Shown here: positions 1 through 8,482 of the stretch, one piece after another
How positions within the stretch are numbered: position 1 is the first letter of the stretch
How the letters are laid out: every line of letters begins with the position of its first letter
DNA from: Bacteriovorax sp.
GTDB lineage: Bacteria; Bdellovibrionota; Bacteriovoracia; Bacteriovoracales; Bacteriovoracaceae
DNA length: 15,919 nucleotides
Reading direction: 5' to 3'
Assembly: GCA_030654205.1 (NCBI GenBank)
Contig: JAURXW010000036.1
Location: 1 to 15,919 of the forward strand
The notes under the pieces: model-generated
What the model saw: only the letters and a program-made list of their open reading frames with translations
Database searches by the model: none
Told to the model about the DNA's origin: nothing
Program-made: the position numbers and the translations under genes

Positions 1-2151
1 CCAACCTAAAACAGGAATATCTCCCAATAGAGGCACTTTATTAACTGTATTGGTTTCTTTATCTCTCATTAACCCACCCATAGCGATGGTATCTTTATCG
101 CGCACAATAACGGTTGTCGCAATCGTTCGCAGAACGGTTCCAACGCCACCACCAGCATTACTGGCAAGAGGTCTATCTGAAAAATCTTCAATTTTTTGAT
201 CAATTTTCAATTTAATAAAACGAGTGGCCTTATTAATTTGAGGAGTAATTTTAAGCATCAGGGTAACTTTTTGTAGCTTGCTTGAAGTTTGTGAGCCCGT
301 TGGAGTATTGGTTGTTTCCGTTGTTGGTACACTTTCTCCACTTTCAAATTGCCCTTCCACATTATCAAGAGTCAAAATTTGGGGCGTGGCCAATACATTG
401 GTTCCTGTTTGGTTAGCGATAGCACTAATAAGACCATTTACAGAATTAACAACCACTTTTGTTCCACCAGCTCCAGCTATTTCGTATGTCTTACCAATAC
501 CACCACCAACAAAAAGACCTGAAAGGCTTGTAATATTATTTGTTAAAAGTGCGGTTAAATCGCCTTGATTACCAGTTCCAACTCTTTGTAAATTTCCAGA
601 GCCAGTAGCTCCGAGGAGAGTAATCCCAAAAGAGTTTACCTTGTTTACTTGAGTTTCCATCATAAGACCTTCAACATAAACCTGATCTCTTGGAATATCT
701 AATTTAGAAATTACTGTTTTAACTGTTTCATAGTCAGTTGGTGATGCCGTTACCACTAAAGCATTATTATCTTTGTCGGCAGTTATTTTCACTTCACTAT
801 TAAATAATGTATCAGTCGTTGCAGTGTTGCTGTTTGGTGAAGAAAAACGTGTTAAGCCTCCAAGGCCTCCGGCCTTTGGGGCGTTTCCAACTAGTGAGGA
901 AAGAGTTTTTGAAAGTGCTTCGGCGTCTCCATAGTTTAAATAATAAACATGAATTTGACCTGAACCAGCAGCGACAATTTTTACATCTAATTTAACAATG
1001 AGATCACGAAGTTCGCGGGCACCATCAGAGTTGGCCATTGCAATAATTGAATTAGTTCGTGGCTCTGCAATGATCCGCGAGATATTCACTTGAGAAGTCT
1101 GGCCAGTAGTGCTTGAAGTTTTAAATTTATTATCAGCAGCATTACCTTTTAAAATTTTATCGAGTAGACCCGCAATTTCTTGGGCCGAAGAATTTTTAAC
1201 TTTTATAATTTGCAAGGATTCTTCATGGCCTGGGATATCGATAAACTTAATAAGTTTCATCAATCGATTTATATGTGTACCAGTTTCTTGGACAATGACG
1301 GTATTGGTTTGTTTAATTTCAATAATTCGACCATATCGTGACATGAAAGGACGAAATGAGTTAGCAACTTCTCTTGAATTGACATACTTCAAAGGGATAA
1401 TTTGCATAACATAATTTTCTGTATTGGGCGTGTAGGTCCCAGTATACATAGTAGTAGGAGAGTAACGAATATCACGATTGTTTACGATCGTATAATAGGC
1501 ACCAGATTTTACCAGTGAATAACCATTAATACTTAAGGCTTGCAAATAAGCTTTCCAAGCATCCCCAATGGTGATCGGAGTGGGCGAGGAAATTGAAATT
1601 TTACCTTTTATGTCCTTATCGAGAATTAAATTTAATCCCGTAAGTTTTTGCATATGTTTAGTTAAATCGAGAATGGTTACATTGGGAAAATCAAAACTTG
1701 TTACAACTTCGGGACCAAAGGCAGTTTCAGGATTTAGATCGACAAATTTTTTATCGATTTTATTTGGCTTAACATTTTTTGATCCGGGTCTACCAAAAGT
1801 ATCGCTGCCAGTACTTCCAGAAGTTTCATTTGAATCACCGCTGCTATCACTGCCATCAGAAATTTCATCTGGTCCACCAATACCTTCTTCGTCACCAGGA
1901 ACGAAATTACTGGTATCTTGAAGCAATGATTTTGCTGATTTTCCCGTGTCTGGAATATTGATATTATCTTGCGCTTGAATAGGGGTTGTTGAAATTGGTT
2001 TGGTTGGCAATTTAGAATTATTAAATCTAGTTTTACTTTTGTACTTATCAAACTGGGCCATAACGTCAGGAGATAATCCCGCAGTAATAAGCACCGTCGC
2101 TGAAAGTAGAGGTGTTAGCCACACATTTTTTGTTTTCGATTTTTTATTCAT
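1..2151 (-). CDS. gspD: Type II secretion outer-membrane secretin GspD, C-terminus cut by window edge
   Basis: Forms the outer-membrane pore through which folded periplasmic proteins leave by type II secretion. 717 residues are visible; the last few tens lie beyond the left edge. Read on the minus strand from the ATG at 2151, preceded by AGGGA about 5 nt upstream. A signal peptide (residues 1-32, cleavage near VMA-QFD) is followed by a low-complexity linker (about 33-145; a Gly/Ser/Asp/Glu stretch at 86-124). Then come the N0 domain (about 150-230), N1 (245-308), N2 (312-390), N3 (398-487, with a Gly/Ser/Thr-rich insert at 428-448) and the secretin barrel (from 490). Diagnostic motifs are NVLATPQILTLDN (585-597), TIAMGGLMRD (688-697) and VPLLGDIPVLGW (706-717). 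In classical GspD, N0 follows the signal peptide almost directly, so the linker is unusual. Lies 26 bp after gspC on the same strand, so surely one operon. PilQ-type secretins are less likely given the GspC neighbour. Confidence 0.95.
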   Translation of the reverse strand, partial: MNKKSKTKNVWLTPLLSATVLITAGLSPDVMAQFDKYKSKTRFNNSKLPTKPISTTPIQAQDNINIPDTGKSAKSLLQDTSNFVPGDEEGIGGPDEISDGSDSSGDSNETSGSTGSDTFGRPGSKNVKPNKIDKKFVDLNPETAFGPEVVTSFDFPNVTILDLTKHMQKLTGLNLILDKDIKGKISISSPTPITIGDAWKAYLQALSINGYSLVKSGAYYTIVNNRDIRYSPTTMYTGTYTPNTENYVMQIIPLKYVNSREVANSFRPFMSRYGRIIEIKQTNTVIVQETGTHINRLMKLIKFIDIPGHEESLQIIKVKNSSAQEIAGLLDKILKGNAADNKFKTSSTTGQTSQVNISRIIAEPRTNSIIAMANSDGARELRDLIVKLDVKIVAAGSGQIHVYYLNYGDAEALSKTLSSLVGNAPKAGGLGGLTRFSSPNSNTATTDTLFNSEVKITADKDNNALVVTASPTDYETVKTVISKLDIPRDQVYVEGLMMETQVNKVNSFGITLLGATGSGNLQRVGTGNQGDLTALLTNNITSLSGLFVGGGIGKTYEIAGAGGTKVVVNSVNGLISAIANQTGTNVLATPQILTLDNVEGQFESGESVPTTETTNTPTGSQTSSKLQKVTLMLKITPQINKATRFIKLKIDQKIEDFSDRPLASNAGGGVGTVLRTIATTVIVRDKDTIAMGGLMRDKETNTVNKVPLLGDIPVLGW

Positions 2152-2177
2152 TTTAGTCCCTAATGGTTCCTATATAT

Positions 2178-3476
2178 CTATTCAAAACTATAATCTTTAC
2201 TTTCATTCATGCCGTTTCTTTTTGAGCCAATTTGGAATTGATCAATTTCTTTTATTTTTCCAAGAAGTCCCATTAAGTCATTTAAATTATCAATTTTTTT
2301 ACCGTTAATATTACAAATAACGTCATTTTCTTGAATATCAAGTTGTGAGTATAAACTTCCCGCAACAACTTCCGTCATCTTAAAACAGAGTGAACCGTCG
2401 GGATTAGTAATTTGTACAGCTTTGGCCTGAGTCAGAATATCACTCATATTATTAATCATAGAATCCCGGAACGTTCTTTTGATTTTAAAGCTGTTACCGG
2501 TATTTTTAATATTTGGATTCGTACTCTTAAATAATGATTTGCCAGCTTTTGCCGACACAATTTTTAAGTTTGGCATGAGTGGTTCGTTCTCAACATCCGT
2601 CATTGCGTACTCACATTCACCTGTTTGAAGATTTTTTAATATAAGCTTCATTCGATTAATTTTAGAAACTTCGGCCATTTCTTCAAGGCGCTCACCTTCA
2701 CGAACGTTAGTTAATTCAGAGCTCCCTCGCACTTGAACTGAAGCCACTGACTTTACAGAATCTTGTAATACAATTGTATCGAGTAGTTTTATTTGTAAGG
2801 CCGTCGGTGTATTTGCATCCAAACAAATTATACTATCAATATCTTTTTTCATTGTTTTGTCTGAAGACTTGTCACTTTCTTTAGCATTAAAAAGATTAGT
2901 CGAAGCAATTTTATTAATGTCTTGCAATGTGGTATCCACTTTTTCAAGTGGCATTGAAAAACTAGGGCGAGATGCTTTTACAATTGGGGGGGCCCGGTTG
3001 AGAAATAAGGCCATGTTTTTCCCAAGCATATATGTCAGCACCACAACGAATAATATAATGAAAACCGCGTGAACTTTACCACGAGTATATGGAGAAAAAA
3101 GGCGCAGAACAAAATCATTCCAACTGAATTTTTCGAAGCTATTCATTGGCGATTTCGCCGCGAGGGACGCTCTTATTCTTTCAGATGTTTCTTGGCGATT
3201 GAATTGTGGGAATTTAATCTTAAATTTTTTTGAAGCTTCCGGAGAATCCAGTTCTGCATTGGGGATTTCTTCACTTGCCTGTGTTTGTGCGATATTCTCA
3301 TTAGGACTTAAGGAATCAATAGTTTTTTCTGCAAATTCTTCTGCAGAAACTCCATTATTAAAATCAGTGCTAATGCTAGTCTCATCATTACTTGATAAAG
3401 TTGAATCTGATATCTCAGATTTTTTTGATTTTCTTAGGCGATCTAGAAAACTAAAATTGAATGTAAACTTTTTCAT
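2178..3476 (-). CDS. gspC: Type II secretion inner-membrane protein GspC with PDZ domain
   Basis: Inner-membrane component that links the type II secretion platform to the secretin through its periplasmic homology-region domain. 432 residues. A hydrophilic cytoplasmic N-terminus (1-134) is followed by one membrane segment (about 135-158), then a homology-region-like domain (about 180-295, containing INKIASTNLF, LQIKLLDTIV and VREGERLEEM). A linker leads to a C-terminal PDZ domain (about 352-432, with ITNPDGSLCFKMTEVVAGSL and ENDVICNINGKKIDNLNDL). Classical GspC proteins have only a short cytoplasmic tail and about 270-300 residues, so the 134-residue tail is an extension. It contains two similar basic/aromatic motifs, KKFTFNFSFLDRLRKS (2-17) and KKFKIKFPQFNRQETSERIR (83-102). 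The ATG at 3476 has only a weak GAAG upstream. Domain order plus the following gspD make the call firm; the region upstream to the acyl-CoA dehydrogenase (3477-3724) is AT-rich and must carry divergent promoters, but I see no convincing -35/-10 pair there. Confidence 0.9.
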   Translation of the reverse strand: MKKFTFNFSFLDRLRKSKKSEISDSTLSSNDETSISTDFNNGVSAEEFAEKTIDSLSPNENIAQTQASEEIPNAELDSPEASKKFKIKFPQFNRQETSERIRASLAAKSPMNSFEKFSWNDFVLRLFSPYTRGKVHAVFIILFVVVLTYMLGKNMALFLNRAPPIVKASRPSFSMPLEKVDTTLQDINKIASTNLFNAKESDKSSDKTMKKDIDSIICLDANTPTALQIKLLDTIVLQDSVKSVASVQVRGSSELTNVREGERLEEMAEVSKINRMKLILKNLQTGECEYAMTDVENEPLMPNLKIVSAKAGKSLFKSTNPNIKNTGNSFKIKRTFRDSMINNMSDILTQAKAVQITNPDGSLCFKMTEVVAGSLYSQLDIQENDVICNINGKKIDNLNDLMGLLGKIKEIDQFQIGSKRNGMNESKDYSFE

Positions 3477-3724
3477 TTTTTTAACTTCATGTTAATTTCG
3501 AATTTAATATTCAAATTCAAAGTCACCTTCCATGGTGGAGCTTTTTAAACTTATTCTTCTATTCTAAGAAGTTAGACGATTCACAGCAAGAGAATAATAG
3601 TCCCTATATAGTTGATAAAATCTAATAGGTAATGTCTTTTACTTTCCTTTTAATAAAGTTTGGGTATTCTATTAATAGATTTCACTATAATGAAGTAACT
3701 TCAACGAATAAAAGGCGACAAAAA

Positions 3725-5494
3725 ATGGCAAGTAATGAGTCTGGAAATTTTCAATCAGTAGTAGGTGGTTTCTTTTTTGGAGAAATAAATGAAAATTTAG
3801 TTTTCCCTTTTCCTCATTTTTCTGACTCTCAAGTAGAGATAGCCAAAGAAATGACATCGGCTATTGACCAATTTGCTAAAGATAATATTAATGGCGAAAA
3901 ATTTGATACTGAATCTCATATTCCGGATGAAGTTATCAAAGGTCTAGGAGAAATGGGAATTCTAGGTTTAGCAGTCCCTGAAGAATTAGGTGGCCTTGGG
4001 CTTGATTACACTCTTTATTGCCGAGTCTTTGCGCAAGTAGCGGCCCATGATGCCTCTGTTGCTACAATGGTTGGAGCTCACCAGTCAATTGGTTACCGCG
4101 CTCTAATTAATGAAGGCAATGATATTCAAAAAAAGAAATGGTTGCCTCTTTTGGCCACTGGAAAAGTTATTGCTGCTTTCTGTTTAACTGAACCAGGTTC
4201 TGGGTCAGATGCTTATTCAATTAAAACTAAGGCCGTCGATAATAATGATGGGACCTATACGCTTACAGGCCAAAAATTATGGATTACGAATGGAGGTCTT
4301 GCTGGCTTTTATTCTGTATTTTGTAAAACTGACCATGTTGTTGATGGTAAAACAGTGGAAAAAATTTCCTGTTTTATTGTTGAAAAAGAGCGTGCAGGGA
4401 TTTCGTTTGGTGAAAAAGAAAATAAAATGGGAATTCGTGGAAGTGAAACGAGGGCCGTTTATTTTGATAAAGTTATCATTCCTAAAGAAAATATTCTTGG
4501 AGAATTAGGCAAAGGATTTAAAATCGCCATGAATGTTCTTAACTCGGGAAGACTTTCATTAGGTGCTGGTTGTGTGGCCGGAATGAAAACAATTTTAAAA
4601 CTTTCTGCAGAACATGCAACAAATAGAAAACAATTTGATCGTCCCATTGCTGAATTTGGTTTAATACAATCAAAACTCTCAAAAATGGCAGAGATGACTT
4701 ATGCCGTAGAAAGTGTGGTCTACTTGTCGACCGGAAATATGACAAAAGGCATGAATGACTACTATATGGAAACGGCCGTCTGTAAAGTGTTTGGCTCTGA
4801 GTGTTTATGGCAAACAATTGATATGGGAATGCAGATTGCGGCAGGTAACGGATATATGAAAGAATATCCTTACGAGCGAATAATGAGAGATTCTCGAATT
4901 CAATTAATTTTCGAAGGAACAAATGAAATTCTTCGCTGTCTTCTTGCTCTTTCTGGGGTGAGAGGTCCTTCTGAAGACATGAAAGAATTAGGTAAAATTT
5001 CAGAAGTTTCCTCGGCACTTCAAGATCCAATTAAATCTTTGGGAGTCTTCACTAAATTTGCCAGAAAAAGAATTTCAAATATGATGGGTTCAAAGCATTT
5101 AACAAAAGCCCATCCTGAACTCAAAGAACAAGCTGAAAAATTTTCGTCTTGCTTAGGGAAATTCGCAATAGCGGTTGAAGATTCACTTATTAAATACGGC
5201 AAAAAAATTATTGATAATGAACTACCACAAGGCCGCCTTGCAGATATGGTTATTGATCTTTACGTAATGTGTGCTGTTATTTCTCGCACGACTTCTATTT
5301 TAAATAGCTCTAAGGCCACACAAGATCAAAAAGATTATGTACTTCGTATGACTAAGCAAATTTGTAAAGACTCTCGCAGAAGATTTACAAGAAACGCCAA
5401 GAGCATGGCGAAAAATAGTGATAAGGCCGTTATTAAGATTTCTGAATCCGTAGTGAAGTACGGGGGATACGGGCTTGATATTATCGATTTCTAA
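3725..5494 (+). CDS. Acyl-CoA dehydrogenase, long VLCAD/ACAD9-like type
   Basis: FAD-dependent alpha,beta-dehydrogenation of fatty acyl-CoA, the first step of beta-oxidation, passing electrons to electron-transfer flavoprotein. 589 residues from the ATG at 3725, which has AGG 9 nt upstream. An in-frame ATG at 3632 would add 31 residues unlike the family start, so I prefer 3725. The N-terminal helical domain is about 35-145, the beta domain with the FAD signature FCLTEPGSGSD (152-162) and LWITNGG (185-191) spans about 150-255, and the C-terminal helical domain about 260-410. It contains RKQFDRPIAEFGLIQ (301-315) and IFEGTNEILR (395-404), where E397 is the expected catalytic base. A further roughly 180-residue helical C-terminal region (about 410-589) is the hallmark of the VLCAD/ACAD9 class; short-chain enzymes stop near 380-400. 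There is no signal peptide, so it is cytosolic or membrane-peripheral. Its last 20 bp overlap the next gene. Chain-length preference cannot be read from sequence. Confidence 0.93.
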   Translation: MASNESGNFQSVVGGFFFGEINENLVFPFPHFSDSQVEIAKEMTSAIDQFAKDNINGEKFDTESHIPDEVIKGLGEMGILGLAVPEELGGLGLDYTLYCRVFAQVAAHDASVATMVGAHQSIGYRALINEGNDIQKKKWLPLLATGKVIAAFCLTEPGSGSDAYSIKTKAVDNNDGTYTLTGQKLWITNGGLAGFYSVFCKTDHVVDGKTVEKISCFIVEKERAGISFGEKENKMGIRGSETRAVYFDKVIIPKENILGELGKGFKIAMNVLNSGRLSLGAGCVAGMKTILKLSAEHATNRKQFDRPIAEFGLIQSKLSKMAEMTYAVESVVYLSTGNMTKGMNDYYMETAVCKVFGSECLWQTIDMGMQIAAGNGYMKEYPYERIMRDSRIQLIFEGTNEILRCLLALSGVRGPSEDMKELGKISEVSSALQDPIKSLGVFTKFARKRISNMMGSKHLTKAHPELKEQAEKFSSCLGKFAIAVEDSLIKYGKKIIDNELPQGRLADMVIDLYVMCAVISRTTSILNSSKATQDQKDYVLRMTKQICKDSRRRFTRNAKSMAKNSDKAVIKISESVVKYGGYGLDIIDF

Positions 5495-7238
5495 AAATAA
5501 AAATGTATCAATTATACTTCTGGCGAGTTTACTCGCCAGTTGTTCTCATAAACAAATAGCTTCTCCAGAAATTCAAAACCCAGTAAAAAATGAGCTTCCT
5601 GAAGTCTTAATGGGGCCTGAGTATCCTTCAAAAATCTTTATTGATAAAACTCAAGAGTATGGTTTAGCTGGCGTAGAGGCAGTTCATCTTTATGCTGTAG
5701 ATGTCAATAACGATGGCTTTACAGATCTCATTACTCTAGATGATTTTTACGCTGCTCCAAAATTTTATTTTTTTAATCCAAAAACTTCTAAGTTTGTATT
5801 AGGACCTAGTCCCTTTGATAGCTTGGTACGAGGATCATATTTAAATTTTATAGATTTAGATCATGACGGTATTTATGATGTCTTCGTGGGCACATTAAAT
5901 CAAAAAACAGAAATGACTCAGTATCCGGCCAGAGTTTTTAAAGGTGAGATAACCGATGGCGTACTTCATTATAAGGAGAAGTCACCATTGCCAACAGGAT
6001 TATTGCCAACAGCAAGTATCGTTGCATTTGATTACAATCTAGATGGTGAAATTGATTTATTTTTGGCCAATTGGTTTTCATATAAAGACAAAAATCCGCA
6101 ACCTGTTCCCGATACATTATTAAAGGGAAAAGGATTTGAATTTAGTGATGTATCAAATCATCTTAAAGGTGAGTATGATTTTAACAAATCTGAAAAGTAC
6201 TATACTAATGCGACACCCACTTTTGGAGCCGCTTTATGTGATATGGATAAAAATGGATTTCCAGATATAATAACTAGCAATTCAAATGGTTATTACAATA
6301 AGATGTGGATGAATCTTGATGGCGAAAGTTTTGTAAATTACGGAAATGAATCTGGTTATGCGGCCGATGGTGAAGGGGCCCAAGACATTCACGGTGGTGG
6401 AAATTCTTTTTTCAGTTTGTGTGGTGATTATAATAATGATGGTCTCGTTGATATTGTCACTGGAACTCTGTCAAGAGATAGTGATATTGAAGCCCGCGAC
6501 AAATCAAGTATACTTTCGGGAACTAGCAAAAGTTTTCCTCCTAAATTTATTCGCTCTGAATTTTTACTTGATAATCAAAATAATAAATGGTCAGAAGGAG
6601 ATCGCCGAGGAGTATGGATTGATTATAATCTTGATGGACTACAAGATTTAATTATTGATAATTCAGGTTTTCCACCAGATTCGCGTTTAGTTTTTTTTGA
6701 ACAAGCAAAGGATCATGCTTATGATGATAAATCAAAAGAGTTAGGTGTAAATATCATGAATCCTTCTGGGACAGTGACGATTGATCTTAAAAAAAATGGG
6801 ATAATGAGTTTCATAACTGGGCAAAGTAAAACTCGTGCTGGTGATATTGATAATCGAATTTATCTTTTTGAAAATCAAACTCAACGCGCCGGACGCGGTT
6901 CCGTTCGATTTCATCTCCAGGGAAAAAGTAGTAATCTTCACGGGATTTCATCGAGTGTTTGGTTTAAAACTGATAAAAGAATTCGTTTTTTTAATGTTGA
7001 GTACAATAGTGGATCCCTCCCTTCTCAAAATGAAGAAGGTGCCTATTTTGCCTTTGATAAAGAAAATCCAATAAACGTGGAAGTGCGCTGGAGTTTTGCG
7101 ACACTGGATCGATTAGGGCGACTCTCACCAGTTGTTAAAAAATATAATCTTTCTAAATTTAAGTTCAAAGGCGTTCACCTTGAACTTAATTTGTGTGAGG
7201 ACGGGAGAGTCCTACCTTTGAAAAAAAATTGTAATTAA
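5475..7238 (+). CDS. Lipoprotein with FG-GAP/VCBS repeats and ASPIC/UnbV (CRTAC1-like) C-terminus
   Basis: 587 residues. An N-terminal lipoprotein signal, with lipobox LASC and lipidated C23, points to a periplasmic or outer-membrane-anchored protein. Six calcium-loop repeats of form DxNxDGxxD are visible: DVNNDGFTD (76), DLDHDGIYD (127), DYNLDGEID (186), DMDKNGFPD (256), DYNNDGLVD (318) and DYNLDGLQD (383). They predict a beta-propeller as in integrin-alpha-like/VCBS proteins. Residues about 474-545 (GRGSVRFHLQGKSSNLHGIS through NVEVRWSF) match the ASPIC/UnbV module found after such repeats. The only in-frame start is TTG at 5475, with GGGGGA 7 nt upstream; it overlaps the acyl-CoA dehydrogenase stop by 20 bp, so translation is probably coupled. 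The ATG at 5503 is in another frame. The precise function is unknown; surface adhesion or glycan/protein binding is a guess from the fold. It ends 7 bp before the convergent LysR gene, and no hairpin is visible between them. Confidence 0.85.
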   Translation: MILSISKNKNVSIILLASLLASCSHKQIASPEIQNPVKNELPEVLMGPEYPSKIFIDKTQEYGLAGVEAVHLYAVDVNNDGFTDLITLDDFYAAPKFYFFNPKTSKFVLGPSPFDSLVRGSYLNFIDLDHDGIYDVFVGTLNQKTEMTQYPARVFKGEITDGVLHYKEKSPLPTGLLPTASIVAFDYNLDGEIDLFLANWFSYKDKNPQPVPDTLLKGKGFEFSDVSNHLKGEYDFNKSEKYYTNATPTFGAALCDMDKNGFPDIITSNSNGYYNKMWMNLDGESFVNYGNESGYAADGEGAQDIHGGGNSFFSLCGDYNNDGLVDIVTGTLSRDSDIEARDKSSILSGTSKSFPPKFIRSEFLLDNQNNKWSEGDRRGVWIDYNLDGLQDLIIDNSGFPPDSRLVFFEQAKDHAYDDKSKELGVNIMNPSGTVTIDLKKNGIMSFITGQSKTRAGDIDNRIYLFENQTQRAGRGSVRFHLQGKSSNLHGISSSVWFKTDKRIRFFNVEYNSGSLPSQNEEGAYFAFDKENPINVEVRWSFATLDRLGRLSPVVKKYNLSKFKFKGVHLELNLCEDGRVLPLKKNCN

Positions 7239-7245
7239 TGTGAAT

Positions 7246-8049
7246 TTATTTTTTCTTTACTATATCCGCAAGCATTTTAATTCTTTCGGGCATTTTTTTA
7301 TAATTAAGAGTGCTTAAAAATATTTGAGATGAAGGAAGGCCTGGAACCTCTTGGACTTTTAATTGATCGTCTTTATGAATAAGATGATCGGGGACAATGG
7401 CGATACCAACATCATTTTTAACTAACGAAATAATCGAAGAAAACGAGTTCACCATAACAATAGATTCACTTTTATTTTTACTAAGTTTAAAAAGATGATC
7501 ACTATTAGAAAATACGATCCAGCGGTGCTCATGCAATTTTTTACGATTAATTTCGCCTTTGCCGATTAGGACGAGTTTTTCTTCAAATAATTTTAGAGAA
7601 GTTACTAATTCCGATTGAATATTTTCAGTTCCAAAAATAACATCGTATCTACCTTCCTCAATACCATTTTTTAATTCTGGAATGTCGGCAACGTGAACAC
7701 TTATATCTCTTAATTGATTTTTTACATATTCAGTTAACAAGGGAGTAAACCAAGTTTTTAGTAATCCTTCTAGAATGCCAATATTAAGTGGAAGCTGATC
7801 TTCGCGTTCAAAAATTTGATGAGAAGTTTTTTGAAAACTCAATGAAGCTTGATAAAGCTCTTTTCCTTTTTCAGAAAGTATAACTTTTTTCGAAGAACGA
7901 ATAATAAGTTCTTCTTGAAGTGAGTCTTCGAGCAATTTTATTTGGCGACTAACGGCCGATTGGGCAATGTTTAATTCTTCAGCCGCTTTTGAGAAACTTG
8001 AATATTTCGCTGTTAGCATAAATGCTTTTAGATAGCGAAAATCAAGCAT
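7246..8049 (-). CDS. LysR-family transcriptional regulator
   Basis: DNA-binding regulator. 267 residues, slightly shorter than the usual 290-310. The N-terminal winged helix-turn-helix (residues 1-60: MLDFRYLKAFMLTAKYSSFS, then KAAEELNIAQSAVSRQIKLLE) is a textbook LysR head. An interdomain helix (about 60-85) leads to a PBP-like effector domain (about 86-262, with LNIGILEGLLKTWFTPLL at 87-104 and DVIFGTE at 136-142). The shorter length reflects a compact effector domain. The ATG at 8049 lies inside the 3' end of the upstream IscA-like gene: the stop TGA of that gene and this start overlap within 8 bp, so the two are co-transcribed and translationally coupled. LysR regulators usually control their own operon or a divergent gene; the divergent neighbour of this pair is the M61 peptidase at 8580, but its control by this protein is inference. 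The effector is unknown. Confidence 0.92.
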   Translation of the reverse strand: MLDFRYLKAFMLTAKYSSFSKAAEELNIAQSAVSRQIKLLEDSLQEELIIRSSKKVILSEKGKELYQASLSFQKTSHQIFEREDQLPLNIGILEGLLKTWFTPLLTEYVKNQLRDISVHVADIPELKNGIEEGRYDVIFGTENIQSELVTSLKLFEEKLVLIGKGEINRKKLHEHRWIVFSNSDHLFKLSKNKSESIVMVNSFSSIISLVKNDVGIAIVPDHLIHKDDQLKVQEVPGLPSSQIFLSTLNYKKMPERIKMLADIVKKK

Positions 8050-8482
8050 CTTTAACCTCTTCAGGTGATGATTTTTTTATTGGTGGGGTTTTTTCAGGTG
8101 CTGCTCTCCAGAATTTACCTTTAAATTCACTTTGAGCGTGATTGACTATGACAAAGCCTTCTGCATCAAGATTAAAATCTTGAATAAAGTCGACTGAAGC
8201 AATTTGCAAATAGAAACCAGCAAAAGGGTCTACTACAACATATATTTCATGTTCAGTATTCGCGATGCGAACTTGAAAATCGTCATCGTTTAAGTCGGTA
8301 AAGCCTGCAGCATAAGTAAAGCCCTCACAGCCTTTGCCTGATACGACTATACGAAAGTATTTGCCAGCTAAGGTAAAATCATTTTCGATAATAAGTAAAA
8401 GTTGCGCCAGTGCACGCTCAGTGAACATGATGACTGGAGGAAGGACTAAATCCTTATTAACTTCGTTTTGTTTAAATCCCAT
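8042..8482 (-). CDS. IscA/ErpA-fold protein lacking the C-terminal CxC motif
   Basis: 146 residues, resembling A-type iron-sulfur carriers (HesB/IscA/ErpA fold). Recognisable family segments are FRIVVSGKGCEGFTYAAGF (43-61), VVVDPFAGFYLQIASVDF (82-99) and GFVIVNHAQ (109-117), which parallel the ErpA blocks for the first cysteine, VDP and GFVIxNPN. The first conserved cysteine is kept (C52), but where family members have CGCG this protein reads KGKF (121-124). C52 is its only cysteine. It should therefore not bind a cluster as classical IscA does; it may be a divergent carrier, a dimer with a single-Cys site, or a repurposed fold. A charged 22-residue tail (125-146) is extra. The start ATG at 8482 has GGGAA close upstream and sits in an 11-bp direct repeat. 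It overlaps the downstream LysR gene by 8 bp. The family match is fairly sure; the function is not. Confidence 0.8.
   Translation of the reverse strand: MGFKQNEVNKDLVLPPVIMFTERALAQLLLIIENDFTLAGKYFRIVVSGKGCEGFTYAAGFTDLNDDDFQVRIANTEHEIYVVVDPFAGFYLQIASVDFIQDFNLDAEGFVIVNHAQSEFKGKFWRAAPEKTPPIKKSSPEEVKDA

Noticed and set aside
278..2051. Several ORFs of 60-117 codons on both strands within the gspD region
   Set aside because: The minus-strand frame from 2151 to the window edge encodes a full set of secretin domains; the others are in conflicting frames, lack ribosome sites and show no family features.
3504..3533. Nine-codon minus-strand ORF just upstream of gspC (MEGDFEFEY)
   Set aside because: No ribosome binding site, an in-frame stop a short way upstream and no leader-peptide logic; chance in AT-rich spacer.
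3632..3724. 31-residue N-terminal extension of the acyl-CoA dehydrogenase
   Set aside because: No good ribosome site at 3632, composition unlike the family start, and a better site precedes the ATG at 3725.
4539..5030. 163-codon minus-strand ORF inside the acyl-CoA dehydrogenase gene
   Set aside because: Shadow of a strongly conserved coding frame; no start context or family features.
7220..7260. Terminator between the convergent lipoprotein and LysR genes
   Set aside because: Only A-run and T-run pairing without GC base pairs; not a credible hairpin.
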